A stretch of DNA of 64,000 bases from Cephalothrix simula (GCA_035591015.1 JAXIUW010229173.1:1-64000); one strand, 5' to 3'; shown: positions 35,476 through 44,591, counted from the first letter of the stretch. Notes: a model not told the origin generated them from the letters alone. Numbers and translations: made by a program.

Positions 35476-35961
35476 AATACCCTTGATTCAAACTCTTCTA
35501 CGTGCCAGTGCGGCGGATTATACTACACTTAAAATTAGATTTCAACACTCACTAACGCTAAAAAGATTAGTCCATTTCCAAGGCCTTAACACTTTAATGG
35601 TTTGTTGAATCGTTTATAGTAGAAAGCTATGCTGAGTATTGCGCCAAATAAATTTCAGATTACCGTTTGCATTGGCTATCAGAAATAGGTAATGCTCATC
35701 ACTTTCTATGGCACTTTTTATAGTATTTCCTGTAACAATGTATTGTTATTGTTTAGGTGTTAGTAGACCGCCTTTTCAAGCATTCACTCGGCCATAACTC
35801 AGTGGGCTGATGACTTTTATTTATCTTTAAATATAGATTTATGTTGTAAAATCAGCATTGATTTATTCTATAAGAACAACGAGTGTGCTATTCGCCGCCG
35901 CCAACAGCAACGATTGTGTGTAGCAAGTTAATTGTTCATTAACCTTAATTGAGTGATAAAT
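35476..35961. other. AT-rich intergenic region, no gene seen
   Basis: No convincing frame or repeat was found. The last 150 bases should hold the promoter of the small lipoprotein gene; TTTATCTTTAAATATAGATTTATG near 35818-35842 is suggestive only. Confidence 0.35.
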
Positions 35962-36321
35962 ATGATTAAAAAAAGTAGATTTATAACTATTTTAATAATG
36001 GTAGCTTTTTTATCGGCTTGCTCTACGTATCCCGACCAAATTAATCCTTCCTACACAGACTCCGATTTTTATGCACAGTTAAGTTGTGAAGATTTACTGC
36101 AAAAAAGAGAAGAAATTTCTGCCGAATTGGAACGATTAAGCAGCGACCAGAGTCGCTTTGCAACTACTGACACAGTTCTGGTAGTTACCGGGTTGTTATT
36201 TACTATTATTCCGCTATTTTTCATCGGCTGGACACATGACGACCATGAAATTCAGATAGCCAATCTTAAAGGTCAGCTAGATGCAATTGATGATAGTATC
36301 ATCAGCAACTGCCCAGCTTAA
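35962..36321 (+). CDS. Small putative lipoprotein
   Basis: The protein has 119 residues from the ATG at 35962. The signal peptide ends in a lipobox (LSAC), so it is probably lipid-anchored. A coiled-coil-like stretch (CEDLLQKREEISAELERLSS, residues about 45-65) precedes one transmembrane helix (about 72-92, VLVVTGLLFTIIPLFFIGW) and a second short coiled coil. The organisation resembles small envelope lipoproteins with a metal-binding HDDHE segment between the helices. No family is assigned. Confidence 0.7.
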   Translation: MIKKSRFITILIMVAFLSACSTYPDQINPSYTDSDFYAQLSCEDLLQKREEISAELERLSSDQSRFATTDTVLVVTGLLFTIIPLFFIGWTHDDHEIQIANLKGQLDAIDDSIISNCPA

Positions 36322-36394
36322 TAAAGAAAGTGCGATTGGTATACAACGTTGAGTATTAAAGATTTTTTACTGAGAGAGAATAGGATGTCTCTCC

Positions 36395-36767
36395 GCTGGA
36401 GGCAGGTGTTCTTAGATAAAGCCCTTGTCGGGCGGATGGCTCTTGTTTAGCTGAGGCAGTAATCCCGAATAGAATACCTTCCCGAGATAGGTGCATCCTG
36501 CTTGACCTGCCGAGGCGGCGAACCTAGATAAGCACTCTCCAAATAAGGAGTCTTATTTTGTCTTGCCGAAACTGCCTCCTCAGAGTTAAAGAAGCTCATC
36601 AGCATCGGCAGTGAGGCTTCGTGAGGGGGACTAGTCCCCCTCACCCTCCCCCTAGTGGGGAGCTACTGCGCTCCCCACACCCCTAGCAACGGTGCTTATT
36701 CTTTGCCTTTAGATATAGTCAAATGGTAGCTTCATTTTTAGGGGCGTCATTCAGCATGGTCATTTTT
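36395..36767 (-). repeat. Copy B of the ~360-bp dispersed inverted repeat
   Basis: It is the reverse complement of the element at 5-367, with the same GACCATGCTGAATGACGCC end, the GTGGGGAGC/GCTCCCCAC hairpin and an identical 24-base palindrome (36621-36644). Divergence is greatest in the tandem-unit part. The two copies face each other across 36 kb. Confidence 0.75.
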
Positions 36768-36779
36768 TCTATTTTGTCT

Positions 36780-37075
36780 GGGGTTAAGAGCATAGCTCTT
36801 AACAATCCCAGCAATCTTTTTTAAGGGAGCTTCGCTCCCAGCACAATCCTATAAGTAGGGGCTAAAGTTTGTTGACTATCGTAAGGCGCAAGCTGTTCTT
36901 TTATTTACTAAACTCATTCTTGGTCTAAGTATTAGCAATACTTGACTATGCTAGTTTGTATAACATCAAACCCTTTTGGTTGAAGGCGTGAGCCTTCGGC
37001 CAAGTCTGAGGGTGCAGGGAGCATGCTCCCTGCCGGGGGTTTGGGGGTGGCGCCCCCAAGTAATAAGCACTTTGG
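36780..37075. repeat. Hairpin-rich non-coding block
   Basis: Several strong hairpins stand in series: TTAAGAGCATAGCTCTTAA (about 36784-36802), GGGAGCTTCGCTCCC (36824-36838), GAAGGCGTGAGCCTTC (36981-36996), GCAGGGAGCATGCTCCCTGC (37015-37034) and GGGGGTGGCGCCCCC (37044-37058). The block shares short phrases (TTAACAATCCCAGCA) with the 31.7-32.4 kb island. No gene is present. Confidence 0.7.
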
Positions 37076-37100
37076 TAAACAACCTTGCTTTCGCAACCGT

Positions 37101-37200
37101 GCAAGATAATTCTCTATCATCTTGTTGGGGTCACGCTAAACACTTTGTAGCATCACCCTGCTTACTTACGTGGGTGCAAGATGATTCTCTATTATCTTGC
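37101..37200 (+). repeat. Two further copies of the TCTCT stem-loop repeat
   Basis: Copies at 37101-37125 (GCAAGATAAT, loop TCTCT, ATCATCTTGT) and 37176-37200 (GCAAGATGAT, loop TCTCT, ATTATCTTGC) have the same orientation and flanks as those at 31.8-32.4 kb. Each has one G-U-type or A-C position in the stem. Confidence 0.85.
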
Positions 37201-37262
37201 CTCTTGCTGGGCGGTGTTCTGCAAGAGATTACCGGTTGGTTGGAGCATCTCTGTAATAATTG

Positions 37263-37292
37263 TTGGCATCATTATAGAAATGAGTGTATGAT
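37263..37292 (+). promoter_or_regulatory. Candidate promoter of the PuuD-like gene
   Basis: TTGGCA (37263-37268) and TATGAT (37287-37292) are spaced by 18 bases, about 50 bases upstream of the start codon. Confidence 0.4.
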
Positions 37293-37340
37293 TTGCCAAG
37301 TTAGTGCTGTTTTTTGTACATCAGAGATAGGTATAGTGGC

Positions 37341-37832
37341 ATGATGGTTTATACAGAGTTTATTTTACGGTGGACACATTTTTTGGCTGGAATAACTTGG
37401 ATCGGCATACTGTACTACTTTAATTTTGTGCAGGGTGCCTTTATGAAAGAGGCGAGTGCTGTTGCAAAGCGCGAAGTAACCTTAAAGTTATTGCCCAAGG
37501 CGTTATGGTGGTTTAGGTGGGGAGCGATGATAACTTTTTTGGCGGGCTGGGCTATTTACATGCTCAGGCTACATCAAATGGGTTGGGTTTTCTTTGAGAC
37601 TAGCTACGGAGTATCAATTACTATCGGCGGTTTGCTGGGTAGCATTATGTGGTTTAATGTTTGGTTCATTATTTGGCCAAATCAAAAGGTCATCATTGCT
37701 GAAACAGAACGTTCAGAGAAACCTGAATTGGGTAATCGTCCTCGGGTGGCTTTTTTAGCCTCACGCATCAACACAATGCTGTCTATACCGATGCTATTCT
37801 TTATGGCTGCTGCTTCGCACGGTCCTTGGTAA
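37341..37832 (+). CDS. PuuD-like (urate hydroxylase-type) membrane protein
   Basis: The protein has about 163 residues from the ATG at 37341; the TTG 27 bases upstream lacks support. It has four membrane helices with conserved RWTHFLAGITWIGILYYFNFVQ (residues about 9-30), LPKALWWFRWGAMITFLAGW and IWPNQKVI. These match the membrane part of PuuD/DUF989 urate oxidases, including the histidine after RWTH. The full enzyme also has a cytochrome c domain, absent here. This short form is frequent in marine bacteria, where its role is unproven. A 30-residue membrane peptide follows 20 bases later. Confidence 0.7.
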   Translation: MMVYTEFILRWTHFLAGITWIGILYYFNFVQGAFMKEASAVAKREVTLKLLPKALWWFRWGAMITFLAGWAIYMLRLHQMGWVFFETSYGVSITIGGLLGSIMWFNVWFIIWPNQKVIIAETERSEKPELGNRPRVAFLASRINTMLSIPMLFFMAAASHGPW

Positions 37833-37852
37833 ACTTAACCAGTGATAAATCA

Positions 37853-37945
37853 ATGGGATTTTTAGAAACACCAAAGGGAACCATAATCTCTGGCTTCGTC
37901 TTAACGGCGATTCTCTGGCTGATTGTAGATTTCCTTATATTTTAG
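37853..37945 (+). CDS. 30-residue single-helix membrane peptide
   Basis: The frame from ATG 37853 encodes a short polar head (METPKGT-like: MGFLETPKG) and one transmembrane helix (about 11-30). It starts 20 bases after the PuuD-like gene. The size, the position and the helix resemble small subunits that stabilise haem-containing membrane proteins. Its stop overlaps the end of prfA on the other strand. There is no clear ribosome site. Confidence 0.5.
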   Translation: MGFLETPKGTIISGFVLTAILWLIVDFLIF

Positions 37946-39027
37946 GAAGACTCTTCTTTGAGGCGTTGCGCCTGATCGTCATGGTGCAGGGCTTCAACAA
38001 ACTCGTCTATATCGCCCTCAATGATGTCGGCGAGGCGGTACGAAGTTAGACCAATACGATGGTCGGTTACTCGTGCTTGCGGGAAATTGTAGGTTCTGAT
38101 GCGCTCTGATCTATCGCCGCTGCCAACCATGCTCCGGCGTTGCGATGACTGCTCTGCCTCTATTTCACGAAGCATTGCATCGTAAATTCTTGCTTTAAGA
38201 ACTTTTAAGGCCTTCGCCTTGTTTTTGTGTTGAGATTTTTCATCTTGGCTTTGAGCGACTATGCCCGTGGGTACGTGGGTTATGCGCACTGCCGAGTCTG
38301 TTGTATTTACGCTTTGCCCGCCGGGTCCCGATGATCTAAATACGTCTATGCGTAGGTCTTGAGGTTTAATGTCAACCTCTATTTCAGGAGCTTCGGCGAG
38401 TACGGCCACCGTTGCCGCCGATGTATGCAGGCGACCTTGCGATTCTGTTTTAGGAACACGCTGAACACGATGCACGCCACTTTCAAACTTTAGTTTGCGA
38501 TAAACCTGATTACCGCTTATACCCAAAATAACTTCTTTGAAGCCGCCCATTTCACTGGGGTTAGCTTCAAGCATATCTACCTTCCACGATTGCCCCTCGG
38601 CATAGCGCATGTACATGCGCATCAGATCAGCACAAAATAGGCCGGCCTCACTACCACCTGTTCCGGCTCTGATTTCTAGCACCACATCGCTGTTATCAAG
38701 GGGGTCGCCACTGGTCGTAGCCTCACGAAGTCGCTCGGCAATATCTTCGGCTAATTTAGATAGGGCTTCAACCTCATCGGTAGCCAGTTCACGCAATTCT
38801 GCGTCAGACTTTGGGTCTGCTATAATTTGTCGATGCTCTTTTAGATCGGCATCAACTTTCTTAAATTGGCGATATAGGTCTACAATGGGTTGCAGATAGG
38901 CATGCCTCTCGGCTAGCTTGCGATATAGATCACGGTCAGAGATCACCTCTGGCAAAGACATCTGGGCAGTAACATCATCGTACTGCACGTCATAGTCAGC
39001 TAAAAGTGCGTCAAGTTGCTCTAGCAC
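37942..39027 (-). CDS. prfA: Peptide chain release factor 1
   Basis: The protein has 361 residues, the normal length. It reads UAA and UAG stop codons and triggers peptide release. The catalytic GGQ motif is in SSGPGGQSVNTTDSAVRITH (near residue 235), and the anticodon-like PxT motif region HRVQRVPKTESQGRLHTSA (near 190) is of the RF1 type. It lies 16 bases downstream of rpmE on the same strand. prmC does not follow. Confidence 0.97.
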   Translation of the reverse strand: MLEQLDALLADYDVQYDDVTAQMSLPEVISDRDLYRKLAERHAYLQPIVDLYRQFKKVDADLKEHRQIIADPKSDAELRELATDEVEALSKLAEDIAERLREATTSGDPLDNSDVVLEIRAGTGGSEAGLFCADLMRMYMRYAEGQSWKVDMLEANPSEMGGFKEVILGISGNQVYRKLKFESGVHRVQRVPKTESQGRLHTSAATVAVLAEAPEIEVDIKPQDLRIDVFRSSGPGGQSVNTTDSAVRITHVPTGIVAQSQDEKSQHKNKAKALKVLKARIYDAMLREIEAEQSSQRRSMVGSGDRSERIRTYNFPQARVTDHRIGLTSYRLADIIEGDIDEFVEALHHDDQAQRLKEESS

Positions 39028-39043
39028 AGCCTTGCCTCAAGGC

Positions 39044-39253
39044 TCAAGAAGATGCCTTGCCGTAGCGGCGATTGAATTTATCGATGCGTCCAGCCGTGTC
39101 AACCAGCTTTTCTTTGCCAGTAAAGAACGGATGACATTTTGCACAAATATCCATGCGCTGAGGCTCTTTCATAGTAGAGCCGATTGTGTACGAATTGCCA
39201 CAGGCGCAAGTAAATACTGTTGGATAAATTTCAGGATGAGTATCAGACTTCAT
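39044..39253 (-). CDS. rpmE: Ribosomal protein L31, zinc type
   Basis: The protein has 69 residues from the ATG at 39253, supported by AGAGG seven bases upstream and by the family's usual MKxDxHP start. Four cysteines (16, 18, 37, 40) in CxC and CxxC pairs mark the zinc-containing C+ form, followed by [16 protein letters not shown]. It is a large-subunit protein at the intersubunit bridge. The order rho, rpmE, prfA is kept on this strand. Confidence 0.96.
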   Translation of the reverse strand: MKSDTHPEIYPTVFTCACGNSYTIGSTMKEPQRMDICAKCHPFFTGKEKLVDTAGRIDKFNRRYGKASS

Positions 39254-39362
39254 TACCAAACCTCTACAAATAAAATACTAAATAACTAACATTCAATAAT
39301 ATCATAATTGGGCTTCAAAGTGCTGCCCAAACCGTAAACTCGCCCTTGCATCGCTCGCAAAC

Positions 39363-39521
39363 TCATACAGTTAAAGGCCGCTCTTCAGTACCCGTATAAA
39401 CCGTAATGCTCGCTTGGCTTTCAGAGCTAGATTTCAGCACCAGATTAGCACCACCAAACATGGCTTCTAAGCACTGGCTATGATGTTCACTTGTTATAGT
39501 CTGGTCATGGCCGACCATCAT
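39363..39521 (-). CDS. Candidate 52-residue protein between rho and rpmE
   Basis: A frame starting at a double ATG (39521/39518) with GGAG just upstream encodes a soluble peptide that opens MMVGHDQTITSEHHSQ and includes CLEAMFGGANLVLKSSSES and an ITVYTGTEERPLTV end. Its composition is protein-like, and the position in the rho-rpmE gap on the coding strand is suggestive. No family is recognised. Confidence 0.4.
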   Translation of the reverse strand: MMVGHDQTITSEHHSQCLEAMFGGANLVLKSSSESQASITVYTGTEERPLTV

Positions 39522-39573
39522 CGCTCCAAAGCACCAAGCCTTACCCTACACATAATGGTGCAGAGAAACTAGC

Positions 39574-40920
39574 CTACATTTTGTCCATCATATCCAGAAA
39601 TTCTGCATTTGTCTTGAAGCTTGATAACTTGCTAGTGAAAAACTCCATGCTTTCAACAACATTAAGCGGTTGCAAGACTCGGCGCAAAATCCAAATTCGG
39701 TCAAGGTCGCTTTTGCGGATTAGCAGTTCTTCTTTACGAGTGCCCGACTTGCCAATGTCTATGGCCGGGAAAATTCTCTTTTCTACCAAGCGTCGATCAA
39801 GTGCTAGCTCCATGTTACCGGTACCCTTGAACTCTTCAAAGATAACCTCATCCATACGGCTACCCGTATCAACTAAGGCGGTCGCAATAATGGTTAGCGA
39901 GCCACCATTTTCTATATTGCGGGCTGCACCAAAAAACCGCTTCGGCTTATGCAGGGCGTTAGAATCAACCCCTCCCGACAATATCTTGCCGCTGGGCGGA
40001 ACAACCGAGTTATATGCTCGCGCCAAACGCGTTATTGAATCGAGCAGAATAATTACATCATGCTTATGCTCAACAAGCCGCTTGGCTTTTTCTATGACCA
40101 TCTCTGACACCTGAACATGGCGTGATGCTGGCTCATCAAAGGTAGAGCTAACCACCTCACCCTTTACCGAGCGTTGCATATCAGTAACCTCTTCAGGGCG
40201 TTCATCAATCAAAAGTACTATCAACACCGCATTAGGATTATTACGGGCAATGCTATTGGCAATGCTTTGCAAAATCATAGTTTTACCCGTTCGTGGCGGT
40301 GCCACAATTAAGCCTCGCTGCCCCATACCAATCGGAGCAATTAGGTCCATAATGCGTGAGGTCATATCGCCGGTGCTATTTTCCATCACCAAACGATCTT
40401 CAGGATAAATCGGTGTGAGATTATCAAAAAGAATTTTATCTTTAATATTCTCGGGCTTCTCGTGGTTTAGCTCTTCTACTTTCAGCAGGGCAAAGTAGCG
40501 TTCGCTATCTTTGGGAGGACGGATTTTGCCCGATACGGTATCACCCGTATTCATATCTAAGCGCCTTATTTGAGATGGCGAAACGTAAATATCGTCCGGA
40601 CCGGGTAAATAATTATAGGTTGGAGAACGCAGAAATCCAAAACCGTCGGATAGAGTTTCTAAAACCCCAGAGCCTGATATGGCACCATTCAAATTGGCCT
40701 GCGCTCTTAGTAGCTCAAAAATTAAATCCTGACGGCGCATACTGCCAGCATTCTCTATGCTCAAATCACGAGCGAGGGCATTAAGCTCAGAAATGGGCTT
40801 ATGCTTAAGCTCATTTAGGTTCATCTCGTTAGGAATATTAGCAGGACGCTTTTTAGGAGTTTTGCTGGCATTGGTTGGCGAGCTTTTTTCCCCTCGTACT
40901 TCTCGGGCTTGACTCTTCAT
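39574..40920 (-). CDS. rho: Transcription termination factor Rho
   Basis: The protein has 448 residues as opened at 40920. The canonical Rho starts at MNLNELK (ATG at 40824), so the first 32 basic residues may be an extension or untranslated. The N-terminal RNA-binding domain has [28 protein letters not shown], the P-loop is PPRTGKT, and Walker B is [17 protein letters not shown]. The Q-loop ([11 protein letters not shown]) and R-loop ([21 protein letters not shown]) are intact. It is an RNA helicase that ends transcription of untranslated RNAs. Neither start has a good ribosome site. Confidence 0.97.
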   Translation of the reverse strand: MKSQAREVRGEKSSPTNASKTPKKRPANIPNEMNLNELKHKPISELNALARDLSIENAGSMRRQDLIFELLRAQANLNGAISGSGVLETLSDGFGFLRSPTYNYLPGPDDIYVSPSQIRRLDMNTGDTVSGKIRPPKDSERYFALLKVEELNHEKPENIKDKILFDNLTPIYPEDRLVMENSTGDMTSRIMDLIAPIGMGQRGLIVAPPRTGKTMILQSIANSIARNNPNAVLIVLLIDERPEEVTDMQRSVKGEVVSSTFDEPASRHVQVSEMVIEKAKRLVEHKHDVIILLDSITRLARAYNSVVPPSGKILSGGVDSNALHKPKRFFGAARNIENGGSLTIIATALVDTGSRMDEVIFEEFKGTGNMELALDRRLVEKRIFPAIDIGKSGTRKEELLIRKSDLDRIWILRRVLQPLNVVESMEFFTSKLSSFKTNAEFLDMMDKM

Positions 40921-40933
40921 GAAATATTTGTGT

Positions 40934-41119
40934 TTATACAGGAACTACGCCGTAAACGGCGAGCATACTAGAAATGGTTACTAAGATAAAATCGGAATTA
41001 TCTTTGCCGTGAATGTGAAGCGCTAAGTATTCGACTCTATAAGTGCGGATTATCAGCAGAAGAAACGGACTAAACGCCACGACAAGCAGTAGTGTTGCCC
41101 ATAGCCAATAACTTGTCAA
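40934..41119 (-). CDS. Small two-helix membrane protein upstream of rho
   Basis: The frame of 61 residues has two hydrophobic segments (about 4-25 and 44-61) around a short polar loop ([20 protein letters not shown]). It ends 14 bases before the rho frame, on the same strand. The composition is that of a real membrane peptide, but no family is recognised and no good ribosome site is visible. Confidence 0.4.
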   Translation of the reverse strand: MTSYWLWATLLLVVAFSPFLLLIIRTYRVEYLALHIHGKDNSDFILVTISSMLAVYGVVPV

Positions 41120-41546
41120 TAAAATTTTTTAATATTTCTAAAAATAATTAAAATCTCTCACAAAACAAACAAAGTTTAGTGGCTCCACCAACCATAGTGA
41201 TCTCTAGCGAGCAATGGGCAAAGCTAATCTTTAAGACAGCATTATACTAGCCCAGGCCGGTGGTCTTTAGTTTGAGAACGCTAGCAACCAAGCACCACAC
41301 AGAAAATACCGTTTATAGCTCTAAAACGCCGTCAATTAATCTTAAGGTTTGACGATTTGCTAAAAACCTATACTCGCTCTCAACAAGAAACTACTACTCG
41401 CCAATTACCAAAATCAGGTGGCACTATCAGCATTTTATATACGAATACGTAGAGCTAGAGGCTGTAATCTGCTCATGTCTAAACGGCTTGCACCGCTACA
41501 TATGCTGGGCTTAGCTAATACAATAAGAACGTATTTTGCGCAATAA
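41120..41546. other. Intergenic region, no gene seen
   Basis: No frame continues the FtsK-like gene, and no remnant of the FtsK motor is readable on the minus strand. On the minus strand TAGTATAATGC (around 41252-41242) could be a -10 box for the small gene and rho. Confidence 0.35.
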
Positions 41547-42035
41547 CTACCCATCATGTGTAGCTTCTTGCTGAGGCCGAAAAAGTTTTTTTAGGCGCAG
41601 GCTCAAAATGGCCATACATACTAGCACTAGGGTTGCACCCAAAGGCAGGCCTGTAGTTTGTTCAGACCAGCGGGCAAAGCCTATTCCAAATATTCCACTG
41701 TAAAAGGCAATTTGATTATAACTCAGCCAGTGCATCACCGTACCTAAAAGCGCAGAACACAGGCCGATTAGCCATAATGCTCGCCATAACTTAGCCCAAA
41801 GCTCTTGGCCATATAGCTTGGGCAACCACAGCAACAGAGCCGGCACTAAGTACGCTAGCAGCCCGAGTAGCTCAAACAAACTACCACCAATGATAGCTCC
41901 CAGAATACCACCAAAATTATGGGTAGACGATGCCGAGTAAAGATGAAACAGGCTGGCATCAAGCTCTGAATAGCTGGCAATTCCCAAAATCAACCACAGC
42001 ACCAGCCCGTAATAAAGGCCATAAAATATCTTCAT
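41547..42035 (-). CDS. Orphan FtsK 4TM-like membrane domain protein
   Basis: The protein has 162 residues, nearly all membrane helices. The pattern matches the N-terminal 4TM domain of FtsK: a first helix followed by ASYSELDASLFHLYSASSTHNFGGILGAIIG (spread over residues about 20-50), then GSLFELLGLLAYLVPALLLW. FtsK needs this domain for septum localisation, but here the linker, the RecA-like motor and the gamma domain are missing and are not found downstream. It overlaps coaD by four bases. It may be a truncated relic or a stand-alone division factor. Confidence 0.6.
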   Translation of the reverse strand: MKIFYGLYYGLVLWLILGIASYSELDASLFHLYSASSTHNFGGILGAIIGGSLFELLGLLAYLVPALLLWLPKLYGQELWAKLWRALWLIGLCSALLGTVMHWLSYNQIAFYSGIFGIGFARWSEQTTGLPLGATLVLVCMAILSLRLKKLFRPQQEATHDG

Positions 42036-42538
42036 TGGGGCTGATGGGCAGTCAGTCGTTGGCTGACTAGTGATTCTATTTCAGGATGCACATAGTCTGA
42101 CAGAGGCTCTTTGAGTTGGGCAAGCTCTCGAATAAGTTGAGAGCTTAATGCTGAAAACTCAGCTTCGGCCGATAAGAACAAGGTTTCAATGGGTTTAGAG
42201 CATCGCCGATTAGCCTCGGCCATACTCCACTCAGTTTCTAAGCCAGATGCTGGCCTTAAGCCTCTTATAAGCACCGTAGCCCCAATCTTATTCGCAAAGT
42301 GCGCCGTTGAGCCGCTATAAGACTGCACCGTAATATTATTAAGACCAAAGTTTTCTGCGCAATGCCGTACGTAATGCCCAAGCATCGCTTCACGCTCAGC
42401 CAGCGTGAATGCCGACTGCTTGATAGGATTCACAGCCACTGCCCAAGTGAGTTTGTCGCAGAAGAGTGCCGCCCTACGAGCGATGCTAGCATGTCCCCAG
42501 CTTGGCGGATTAGCACTTATAGAGTACAGCCCATGCAC
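42032..42538 (-). CDS. coaD: Phosphopantetheine adenylyltransferase-like protein
   Basis: The protein has 168 residues. The GTG start is supported by AAGGGG seven bases upstream, inside the last codons of the mutase gene. The nucleotidyltransferase (H/T)xGH site reads PPSWGH (residues 11-16). VAVNPIKQSAFTLAERE, IGATVLIRGLRPASGLETEWSMAEANR and ETLFLSAEAEFSALSSQLIREL follow the CoaD pattern. It would make dephospho-CoA from phosphopantetheine and ATP. It is divergent (PPSW instead of DPxT, shifted acidic residues), so either a fast-evolving CoaD or a related nucleotidyltransferase is possible. Confidence 0.75.
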   Translation of the reverse strand: MHGLYSISANPPSWGHASIARRAALFCDKLTWAVAVNPIKQSAFTLAEREAMLGHYVRHCAENFGLNNITVQSYSGSTAHFANKIGATVLIRGLRPASGLETEWSMAEANRRCSKPIETLFLSAEAEFSALSSQLIRELAQLKEPLSDYVHPEIESLVSQRLTAHQPQ

Positions 42539-42542
42539 TCTG

Positions 42543-44330
42543 CTACCCCTTGTTAAGCAAAGTTTGGGCTAGCTGACACAATGCCTCGCTCTGCTCTATG
42601 CCTTGCCTGCTTTCGGCGTAAATGCGCACGCCGGGTTCAGTTCCGGAAGGTCGCACATAAAACCACTCTCCGCCTTCCAAAGCCACCTGTATGCCTCCGC
42701 CGAGATGCTCTATGCTGGTTATTGAGGGCCAGTCATCAATTTTTGCTCCAACGGCTAAACCAGACAAAATATTATCTTTGTCACCGCTAAACTCAATTTT
42801 AAGTCGGCTATAATAATAGTCGCCAACCTCGGCGATAACCTCTTCTAATAATTCATGTAATGGCTTGTTGTAGTGGGCAATTATTTTGGTAGCCAGCAAA
42901 CCGACCACTATTCCGTCTTTATCTAGGGTGTGTCCTTGAATGGCTAAGCCATCGCTTTCTTCATAGGCCAGAATTACTTTATGGTCGCGCAATAAGTCTC
43001 TAAAATTCTTGAAACCAACCGGGCGATAAATAGTTTTAACACCTAAGGTAGCAGCATAATCAGGGCAAAAACGACTGGTAGGATAGGTAGTGGCAATTGA
43101 ACCACGTAATCCGGCATCATACAGATAGCGCAACACCAAGGCCGAGAATTGATACGATGGAATAGGTTTTCCATTCTCAACAATCATGCCCCGGTCGGCA
43201 TCAGGATCATTCACTACAACCAAGCACCGTGATGAAACCACACTGCGCAACACACCGTCTATCTGCTCCATAGAACGGCGAGATGGTTCAGGCTCTAAGC
43301 CTTCAAAATATGGGTCATCACTGGTATTGAGGATGGTTAGCGCACTCACACCAAACACCAGCTGCAAGTGACTGTACAGGGTTGTTGCTCCGCCAAAAAT
43401 TGGGTCAACTACAATATGAATCCGATCATGCTTACCCATGTTTGGTATATCTTTAGCCAGATCTTTGATTGCGAGCAACGGGTTATTCAGCAAGCCCTCA
43501 ACGTAATGCGAATGAATGTTATGAACCTCTAAGGCGTATTCTGACTTAATGCGCTTAAAATCTGACGGAGAATGCCACTGTTCTGGCGTGGTCTCTTTCA
43601 AAATCTTATTGGCGCTGCCTTCAATAACTCGGCTAACTTCATCGTCCATAAGTCCGCCATCAGCAGGGCAGAGCTTGATGCCGCTATAAGTCCACGGATT
43701 GTGGCTAGCCGTAAAATTGATGCCGCCGGCCAAACCCTCTAAAGGGACATAATAAGATATTTCAGGAGTAGCCACTCGGCCAACATAACGAGCCCGATAG
43801 CCCGCCTTTCTGAGATTATAACAACTAAAATATGAGTACTCGTAGTTAAACAAACGGTTGTCATGCCCAACAATAAAGCCCTTCTTTTTTACTTCTTCCA
43901 AATCTTTAGAGCCATATATAGCCAAGCGTTGTGCAGGGCTTATTGACTCAATGTGCATGATTAGACCTTTAATAATCGCCTCAACATGCATCAGCTTAAA
44001 ATGACTGCCCGTAAGCGCTCTAAAGCCTCCCGTACCAAAAAAAACAGGTTTTATGTTATCGCCAATCCATTGCGGATGACTATAGATTTGCAGACAGCCT
44101 ATAGACTCGGTTAAAAGTTTTAATTCATCTAACTGTTCGGGGGGGCATTCTTCAGTCTGCATAGCTTGCTGGACTATAGACAAATAGTCACCGCTACGCA
44201 TCGCAAAAATTAACCTTGATGGAGACACCTTCGCACTAAGAGCCACCGTCTCTACTTTATGCGATATGTCTTCATATCTCTTCAAATACAAACTAGAGTT
44301 TTCAGGTAAAATCTGATTGATATCAAGCAT
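42543..44330 (-). CDS. Phosphohexomutase (phosphoglucomutase/phosphomannomutase family)
   Basis: The protein has about 595 residues from the ATG at 44330; an upstream extension to 44420 is unlikely. It is an alpha-D-phosphohexomutase with all key loops: the phosphoserine loop NFTASHNPWTYSGIKL, the metal loop DPDADRG, the sugar loop in YEESDGLAIQGHTLDKDG and the phosphate loop RPSGTEPGVRIY. It interconverts hexose 1- and 6-phosphates; the sugar is not decided. It is longer than the ~450 of GlmM. It overlaps the ribosome site of coaD and is divergent from the ftsH-cdaA operon; in Firmicutes cdaA is followed by glmM. Confidence 0.85.
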   Translation of the reverse strand: MLDINQILPENSSLYLKRYEDISHKVETVALSAKVSPSRLIFAMRSGDYLSIVQQAMQTEECPPEQLDELKLLTESIGCLQIYSHPQWIGDNIKPVFFGTGGFRALTGSHFKLMHVEAIIKGLIMHIESISPAQRLAIYGSKDLEEVKKKGFIVGHDNRLFNYEYSYFSCYNLRKAGYRARYVGRVATPEISYYVPLEGLAGGINFTASHNPWTYSGIKLCPADGGLMDDEVSRVIEGSANKILKETTPEQWHSPSDFKRIKSEYALEVHNIHSHYVEGLLNNPLLAIKDLAKDIPNMGKHDRIHIVVDPIFGGATTLYSHLQLVFGVSALTILNTSDDPYFEGLEPEPSRRSMEQIDGVLRSVVSSRCLVVVNDPDADRGMIVENGKPIPSYQFSALVLRYLYDAGLRGSIATTYPTSRFCPDYAATLGVKTIYRPVGFKNFRDLLRDHKVILAYEESDGLAIQGHTLDKDGIVVGLLATKIIAHYNKPLHELLEEVIAEVGDYYYSRLKIEFSGDKDNILSGLAVGAKIDDWPSITSIEHLGGGIQVALEGGEWFYVRPSGTEPGVRIYAESRQGIEQSEALCQLAQTLLNKG

Positions 44331-44560
44331 AATAACAAAACTTATAATCCGGGCGCAGCACTCACCGCCAGACGAAATAATCCTACCCCTCCCACCTGCC
44401 AGCCGCACTTCGGGCATCACAATAACCTTGCTAGGAACCCAAATATATTACAGTCGGGCTAGTTATTCAATATAAACAATTTCTAGCCCTGCAATTATCT
44501 TCATGCAAATAATGCCTATCATGCCTAAATATGAGGATATTTGACCTTTAATTAAAGTTA
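44331..44560. other. Divergent promoter region
   Basis: This stretch lies between the phosphohexomutase and the ftsH operon. An alternative upstream start of the mutase gene (to 44420) would cover part of it. No other feature is seen. Confidence 0.35.
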
Positions 44561-44591
44561 TTCACAAATGTATTAGCAAAGCGGTTATAAT
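44561..44591 (+). promoter_or_regulatory. Candidate sigma-70 promoter of the ftsH operon
   Basis: TTCACA (44561-44566) and TATAAT (44586-44591) are spaced by 19 bases. Transcription would begin near 44598 and leave a leader of about 200 bases that contains two hairpins. Confidence 0.45.

Noticed and set aside
37314-37340. YIRDR peptide ahead of the PuuD-like start, suggestive of transposase-adapter contamination
   Set aside because: The DNA does not match the known adapter sequence; the peptide arises only if a TTG start is chosen, and the ATG at 37341 is better.
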